Of a stretch of DNA of 9,200 nucleotides, positions 5,853 to 9,200 are shown piece by piece; the first letter of the stretch is position 1, and each line of letters starts with the position of its first letter. The position numbers and the translations under genes are program-made. Source of the stretch: Dehalococcoidales bacterium (GTDB lineage: Bacteria; Chloroflexota; Dehalococcoidia; Dehalococcoidales; UBA2162); contig JAUSGV010000183.1 in the NCBI GenBank assembly GCA_030648675.1, forward strand, positions 1-9,200, written 5' to 3'. Under the pieces are notes generated by a model that was not told the DNA's origin, did not search any database, and saw only the letters and a program-made list of their open reading frames with translations.

Positions 5853-6716
5853 ATGAAAGTAGCCATCATCGGCGGCACCGGCAAAATGGGCTGGTGGTTT
5901 GCCAATTTCCTGAAAAAGCAAGGCAAAGAAGTCCTGGTGATCGGCCGCAACGAACAGAAGCTGCGAGAAGCCAAAGAGCAGCTCGGCGTCGAAACCTCGG
6001 ACGACCTTGCCGCCGTAAAAGGCGCCGATGCGGTGGTCATTTCCGTAACCATCGACAACTTCGAGTCGGTAGTAAAGGAACTCAAACCTCACGTCCAGCC
6101 AGGACAGATCGTACTGGATGTCACTTCCGTCAAGGCAGCACCGGTCGCCGCGATGCACCGGCACCTCGCATCGGCTTCGGTACTGGGCACACACCCGCTA
6201 TTCGGACCGGGAGCGAAGGACCTCACCAATAAAAACTTCGTCCTCACGCCGACCAACGACAAAGAAACCGAACTGGCGGACAGGGTCAAGAAATTCCTGG
6301 AAAAATCCGGGGCGAAGGTCGCGATAATGACGCCGGAAGAACACGACGAAATGATGTCGGTCGTGCTCGGGCTGTCCCACTTCGTCGGCCTGGTCGCCGC
6401 CGAAACGCTGGCTAATTTCGGCAAGCTAAAACCGATGGCCGATATCGGCGGCGGCAGCTACAAACTTTTACTCACGCTCGCGGAAAGCGTCGTCTCCGAA
6501 GACGCCGAGTTTTACGCTTCGCTGCAAATGAATATGACCGGGGCAACAAAGATCGAGGAAATGTTCCGAAAAAACGCCCTACTCTGGGCGGACATCGTAA
6601 AGAACAAAAACCAGGCCGAGTTCGCCAGGAAAATGACCGCATTGAAAAACACTCTGGAGAAGGCCGACCCCAACTTCCGCAAAGCCTACGAGAACATGTA
6701 CAAGATAATGGACTAG
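5853..6716 (+). CDS. tyrA: Prephenate dehydrogenase, archaeal-like, no ACT domain
   Basis: This protein probably oxidises and decarboxylates prephenate to 4-hydroxyphenylpyruvate for tyrosine synthesis in the cytosol. The 287 residues start with a Rossmann fold: GGTGKMG (7-13), then strand 2 ending in VIGR (29-32). Having R32 rather than an acidic residue there points to NADP over NAD, which is an inference. DVTSVK (89-94) and THPLFGPG (113-120) are family signatures, and H114 matches the catalytic His position. H164 and H176 in EEHDEMMSVVLGLSHF are also family-like. The protein ends after the helical dehydrogenase domain: no ACT domain and no chorismate mutase fusion, so no visible tyrosine feedback site. 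The GGTG motif resembles methanogen TyrA and F420-type oxidoreductases. It is not next to aro genes here. The ATG is the first base of the predicted transcript. The following gene is NAD kinase, after 174 bases. Confidence 0.82.
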   Translation: MKVAIIGGTGKMGWWFANFLKKQGKEVLVIGRNEQKLREAKEQLGVETSDDLAAVKGADAVVISVTIDNFESVVKELKPHVQPGQIVLDVTSVKAAPVAAMHRHLASASVLGTHPLFGPGAKDLTNKNFVLTPTNDKETELADRVKKFLEKSGAKVAIMTPEEHDEMMSVVLGLSHFVGLVAAETLANFGKLKPMADIGGGSYKLLLTLAESVVSEDAEFYASLQMNMTGATKIEEMFRKNALLWADIVKNKNQAEFARKMTALKNTLEKADPNFRKAYENMYKIMD

Positions 6717-6732
6717 CTTCACCTCTATAACC

Positions 6733-6823
6733 ATTCCGTTGAAAACCTGTCCCGTACTTGATACGGGAACGGAATCCAGAAAAAACCTAAAATCGTTCTG
6801 GATACCGGCTTTCGCCGGTATGG
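6733..6823. repeat. Composite hairpin repeat between tyrA and the NAD kinase gene
   Basis: Several stems are packed together. ATTCCGTT (6733-6740) pairs with AACGGAAT (6768-6775) and encloses CCCGTA/TACGGG (6751-6756 with 6762-6767). ATCCAGA (6774-6780) pairs with TCTGGAT (6797-6803). ATACCGGC and GCCGGTAT form a perfect 8-pair hairpin with a TTTC loop (6801-6820). The stems overlap, so alternative folds compete. Its two hairpin modules recur in the same order at 2189-2211 and 2364-2389. I read it as a dispersed REP or MITE-like element. No T-run follows, so it is not a clear terminator for tyrA. Confidence 0.7.
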
Positions 6824-6850
6824 CCTTCGAGGCTAAATGATTCCAGGTAT

Positions 6851-6880
6851 TGGACGGTTCAGCTTTCTTGACGATATAAT
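6851..6880 (+). promoter_or_regulatory. Candidate promoter for the NAD kinase gene, near-leaderless
   Basis: A perfect TATAAT (6875-6880) lies 10 bases before the ATG at 6891. A partial -35, TGGACG (6851-6856; 4 of 6), sits 18 bases upstream. The expected start near 6887 leaves a leader of about 4 bases to ATG 6891, or about 10 to ATG 6897, and no Shine-Dalgarno site is present. Confidence 0.52.
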
Positions 6881-6890
6881 TACCTTCGCT

Positions 6891-7736
6891 ATGGCTATGA
6901 AAAAGATCGGCATTTTATATCACCCGCTGAAAGAGGCTACGCACACCTTGAGCAAAAAGGTGGAAAACTTCCTGGTCGCAAGGAAGCTTTCGGTTTGGGT
7001 CGGCTCGGCGTGGGAATGGGAGAAGCAAAAAGAGAGAGTCGGCGATACCGACCTGATAATCAGCGTCGGCGGCGACGGCACGATCCTGCGTGCCGCACAG
7101 GTCGCCATTCCGACGGGAACGCCGATCACCGGGGTGAATATGGGACGGTTCGGTTTTATGACTGAACTGACCGTTGACGAAGTCATTGAAAAATTGCCCG
7201 CTCTTATCGCCGGCGAAGGCTATATCGACGAGCGGTATCTGGTAGAAGCGGATTTTTGCCCGGCGGACACGCAAACGGAAAAACCGCAAACTTTCTACGC
7301 GTTAAACGATGCGGTCGTGGCCAGGGGAGCCGCGGTAAGATTGATCCACGTCGAGACCACTATCGACGGTGCCCGGTTCACGACCTACCAGGCGGACGGA
7401 GTTATCGCCGCCACGGCTACGGGAAGCACCAGCTATGCCTTGGCTGCCGGCGGTCCCATCCTTTACCCGCAGGCCAAGGAATTTCTGCTCGTGCCGATCA
7501 ACCCGCATCTCGGCACGGGCTTTCCCATGGTACTCGACCGCCAAACCGTCGTACAACTGCACGTGGTCAGCACCACGCCGGCAATATTAAGCGTCGACGG
7601 CCATATCAACGTGCCGCTATTCACCGGAGCCAGGGTGACCGTTAAACACAGCTCGAAAACGGTACGTTTTCTCCGTATCCATCCGGAAACATCGTTCTAC
7701 GCGACTCTGGAGCAAAAACTAAAAGGAAAACCATAA
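6891..7736 (+). CDS. nadK: NAD kinase
   Basis: The enzyme phosphorylates NAD to NADP using ATP or polyphosphate and sets the cell's NADP supply. Numbering from the second ATG (6897), GGDGT (58-62) is the phosphate-binding signature, followed by NMGRFGFMTE (81-90), LNDAVV (136-141) with the N-D pair that contacts NAD, and the glycine-rich YQADGVIAATATGSTSY (164-180) leading into AAGGPI. At 281-283 residues the length is normal. The frame stays open back to 6837, but those extra 18 codons lie over the promoter and are not family-like, so I reject them. Starts at 6891 and 6897 are both possible; I chose 6891 as the first AUG in the predicted transcript. The stop is followed after 1 base by the GNAT gene, suggesting translational coupling and an operon with the two genes downstream. 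Confidence 0.95.
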   Translation: MAMKKIGILYHPLKEATHTLSKKVENFLVARKLSVWVGSAWEWEKQKERVGDTDLIISVGGDGTILRAAQVAIPTGTPITGVNMGRFGFMTELTVDEVIEKLPALIAGEGYIDERYLVEADFCPADTQTEKPQTFYALNDAVVARGAAVRLIHVETTIDGARFTTYQADGVIAATATGSTSYALAAGGPILYPQAKEFLLVPINPHLGTGFPMVLDRQTVVQLHVVSTTPAILSVDGHINVPLFTGARVTVKHSSKTVRFLRIHPETSFYATLEQKLKGKP

Positions 7737-7737
7737 C

Positions 7738-8205
7738 ATGGCAAAAATTGAAAAAGCCAGGATCAAAGACGCACCTCAGATCCAGCAACTGATAAATTCT
7801 TTTGCGGACAACGGCGAAATGCTCGCCCGACCGCTCAGTGAGATCTATGAAAACATCCGCGATTTCTTTGTCGTACGCGAAGGCGATAAAGTTATCGCCT
7901 GTGCCGCCATCCACGTCAACTGGTCGGACCTGGCGGAAATCAAATCGGTCGCCGTCGCGGAAGATAGCCAGCGAAAAGGCATCGGCAACCGCCTGATAAA
8001 GGCCTGTTTGAAAGAGGCGGAAGGGTTAGGCATACCGAAAGTCTTTTGTTTGACCTACAAGCCGGATTTTTTCAGTACCATGGGCTTTTCTACCGTGGAA
8101 AAAATGACTCTGCCGCATAAGGTCTGGAACGAGTGCTACCGATGCCCCAAATTCCCGAACTGCGACGAGGTGGCAATGGTCAGCCACATGGAATCGGATG
8201 CTTAA
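7738..8205 (+). CDS. GNAT acetyltransferase, probable short N-acetylglutamate synthase
   Basis: A single GNAT domain of 155 residues that would transfer acetyl from acetyl-CoA to an amine. EIKSVAVAEDSQRKGIG (67-83) holds strand 4 and the acetyl-CoA pyrophosphate loop Q78-x-x-G-x-G. NGEMLARPLSEIYENIRDFF (25-44) and the C-terminal LPHKVW...C-x-x-C...CDE resemble, from memory, the short single-domain N-acetylglutamate synthases of Deltaproteobacteria and relatives, which make the first intermediate of arginine synthesis. Three cysteines, C133, C136 and C142, cluster near the end and could bind metal or serve redox; they appear characteristic of this subfamily. No argininosuccinate lyase fusion or kinase-like domain is present. 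The gene sits one base after nadK and one base before the NUDIX gene. The specific substrate is uncertain; membership of GNAT is not. Confidence 0.82.
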   Translation: MAKIEKARIKDAPQIQQLINSFADNGEMLARPLSEIYENIRDFFVVREGDKVIACAAIHVNWSDLAEIKSVAVAEDSQRKGIGNRLIKACLKEAEGLGIPKVFCLTYKPDFFSTMGFSTVEKMTLPHKVWNECYRCPKFPNCDEVAMVSHMESDA

Positions 8206-8206
8206 C

Positions 8207-8740
8207 ATGGCTAAAGAAAAAGTCATTTCAAGCCAGATGATATTTTCCGGGAAGATACTAAAGCTCCATGTCGACACGGTGTCTTCTACCGGCGGGGTAA
8301 AAAAAACACGAGAAATCATCGATCACAGCGAGGCCATGGTAGCCGTTCCCGTCGACGCGAAAGGCTACATTTTGCTGGTGGAGCAATACCGGCTGCCCAC
8401 CCGTAAAGCCTTACTGGAGCTGCCGGCCGGCGGCATCGAGCCGGGTGAAGACGTTGAAGAAGCGGTACGGCGCGAACTGCAAGAAGAGATCGGGTATTCC
8501 CCGAAAACAGTGATGCGGATGACGGGATTTTATTCGGCGCCCGGCTATAGCAACGAATTTCTTCATCTGTACCTGGCAACGGACCTGGTTCCGGCCCGGC
8601 TAACCGCGGAAGATACGGACGAGATCAAAGTAATTCCAACAGCGGTGGACAAGATACCGGAGTTAATTACTTCAGGGAAGATCTGTGACGCGAAGACGAT
8701 TGCCGGCCTGCTCTTTTATCTGAAATTCTGTAAACCTTAG
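8207..8740 (+). CDS. NUDIX hydrolase, ADP-ribose pyrophosphatase type
   Basis: Probably hydrolyses ADP-ribose to AMP and ribose 5-phosphate, removing a reactive by-product of NAD turnover. The 177 residues carry a complete NUDIX box at 75-97, matching GX5EX7REUXEEXGU with G75, E81, R89, E90, E93, E94 and G96, which coordinate Mg2+. The segment YSAPGYSNEF (109-118) after the box is typical of the ADP-ribose pyrophosphatase branch, as is VEQYRLP (58-64) before it. The chosen ATG at 8207 follows the upstream stop by one base; an in-frame ATG at 8198 would add three residues and overlap the GNAT gene by 8 bases. Both have weak Shine-Dalgarno signals. The TAG stop overlaps the TAA of the opposing HIT gene. 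Activity on another nucleoside diphosphate sugar cannot be excluded. Confidence 0.92.
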   Translation: MAKEKVISSQMIFSGKILKLHVDTVSSTGGVKKTREIIDHSEAMVAVPVDAKGYILLVEQYRLPTRKALLELPAGGIEPGEDVEEAVRRELQEEIGYSPKTVMRMTGFYSAPGYSNEFLHLYLATDLVPARLTAEDTDEIKVIPTAVDKIPELITSGKICDAKTIAGLLFYLKFCKP

Positions 8741-9090
8741 CCCAGCTTGCTGCCAAGCTGGCGTCCGCCCAAAAGATGCATGTGCAGGTGGTTCACGCCC
8801 TGCCCTCCTTCCGGACCGTTATTGATCACCAGGCGAAACCCTTTTTCAGCGATGCCGTTGTCACCGGCCAATTTTTTGGCTAATTTCGCCATATCTCCGA
8901 TCAGGTGAGCGTCTTGTGTCGGCATTTCGGCCACCGAGGCGATGTGTTTTCGCGGGATTATCAGGATATGCGTCGGCGCCAGGGGATTGATATCCGGGAA
9001 GGCCAGCAACTCCTCGTCCTGATAAAGGATATTAGATTTAATCTTGCCATCCGCAATCCGGCAGAATATACAGTCGGCTCTTTCGTCCAT
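8737..9090 (-). CDS. HIT family nucleotide hydrolase, HINT-like
   Basis: A small cytosolic histidine-triad protein, expected to hydrolyse purine nucleoside phosphoramidates or acyl-adenylates. The triad is HLHMHLLGG (101-109) with H101, H103 and H105. C7 and C10 (CIFC) near the N-terminus, with H49 and a triad histidine, form the zinc site seen in many bacterial HINT proteins. FPDINPLAPTHILIIPRKHI (31-50) and NNGPEGGQGVNH (90-101) are family-typical. The 117-residue length is normal, though the tail QLGSKLG departs from the tryptophan- and proline-containing LGWPPG ending I expect. The start is fixed by AGGAG 5 bases before the ATG. It is transcribed toward the NUDIX gene and their ends overlap by 4 bases. 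Substrate is not predictable from sequence. Confidence 0.94.
   Translation of the reverse strand: MDERADCIFCRIADGKIKSNILYQDEELLAFPDINPLAPTHILIIPRKHIASVAEMPTQDAHLIGDMAKLAKKLAGDNGIAEKGFRLVINNGPEGGQGVNHLHMHLLGGRQLGSKLG
8742..8761. terminator. Hairpin at the convergent gene ends (possible bidirectional terminator)
   Basis: CCAGCTTG (8742-8749) and CAAGCTGG (8754-8761) form a perfect 8-pair stem over a CTGC loop. It starts one base after the NUDIX stop and lies within the last codons of the HIT gene. Neither strand has a following T-run, so any termination would be weak or depend on other factors. Confidence 0.4.
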
Positions 9091-9123
9091 AATCGCTCCT
9101 TTTACCGAGGGTATCGCTAAAGA

Positions 9124-9153
9124 ATATTAGCAAATATCATGCGAAATCACCAA
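9124..9153 (-). promoter_or_regulatory. Candidate promoter for the HIT gene
   Basis: On the minus strand TTGGTG (complement of 9148-9153; 4 of 6) and TAATAT (complement of 9124-9129) are 18 bases apart, and the -10 carries a TGn extension. The predicted start near 9117 gives a leader of about 27 bases containing the AGGAG site. Confidence 0.45.
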
Positions 9154-9168
9154 GATACTGTAACAAAC

Positions 9169-9200
9169 AAAATCCGAAGCATGAAGCACGAAATCCGAAA
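9169..9200. repeat. AAATCCGAAGCA repeat, copy 2, running to the window edge
   Basis: AAATCCGAA occurs at 9170-9178 and again at 9191-9199, a 21-base period, with GAAGCAT and GAAGCAC between. It shares its core with 2224-2239. The array may continue beyond base 9200. Confidence 0.65.

Noticed and set aside
5814..6194. Minus-strand frame of 126 codons over the start of tyrA
   Set aside because: It covers both promoters and the TyrA Rossmann fold in antisense, and shows no independent signals.
6837..6890. Longer N-terminus for NAD kinase from ATG 6837
   Set aside because: The added 18 codons cover the TATAAT promoter and the family normally begins close to MKKIGIL, so 6891 or 6897 is preferred.
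1..9200. A novel defence, secretion or biosynthetic system
   Set aside because: Every gene has a clear housekeeping family and no unknown multi-gene module is present. The open questions are regulatory and about repeats.

Overview
The window holds core carbon, isoprenoid and cofactor metabolism from a bacterial chromosome. I see no rRNA, tRNA, CRISPR array, prophage or transposase. The likely source is a Dehalococcoidia-type (Chloroflexota) or similar anaerobe. This rests on the minus-strand gene order dxs, pgk, archaeal-type phosphoglycerate mutase, tpiA, on an archaeal-type TyrA, and on intergenic palindromic repeats of a kind I remember from such genomes. That assignment is an inference from memory, not from a search.

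Layout. Bases 1-5776 (minus strand, reading leftward from 5776) carry dxs, pgk, apgM and tpiA; tpiA runs off the left edge. The three gaps between them (245, 282 and 197 bases) are rich in inverted repeats, and each of pgk and apgM has its own candidate promoter, so this looks like a co-oriented cluster rather than one tight operon. Bases 5853-8740 (plus strand) carry a prephenate dehydrogenase, an NAD kinase, a short GNAT that resembles N-acetylglutamate synthase, and a NUDIX ADP-ribose pyrophosphatase; the last three are packed with 1-base gaps. A HIT-family protein (8737-9090, minus strand) converges on the NUDIX gene, and their stop codons overlap.

How the genes fit together. TpiA, Pgk and phosphoglycerate mutase interconvert triose phosphates and 2-phosphoglycerate, in either the glycolytic or the gluconeogenic direction. 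DXS draws on the two ends of that segment, pyruvate and glyceraldehyde 3-phosphate, to start the MEP isoprenoid pathway. The plus-strand group centres on nicotinamide nucleotides: a probable NADP-linked dehydrogenase, the kinase that makes NADP, and a NUDIX enzyme that clears ADP-ribose.

The most notable regulatory feature lies between dxs and tyrA (5777-5852): two well-formed sigma70-type promoters face outward and interpenetrate, each -35 box sitting in the spacer of the other. The rightward one places its predicted transcription start on the tyrA ATG, which implies a leaderless mRNA. The NAD kinase gene has a similar arrangement. The intergenic regions also hold a perfect 32-base palindrome (3700-3731), a roughly 90-base three-hairpin near-palindrome (2262-2350), and two related hairpin repeats (2189-2389 and 6733-6823). 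I do not see a previously undescribed multi-gene system here; the protein-coding content is ordinary.
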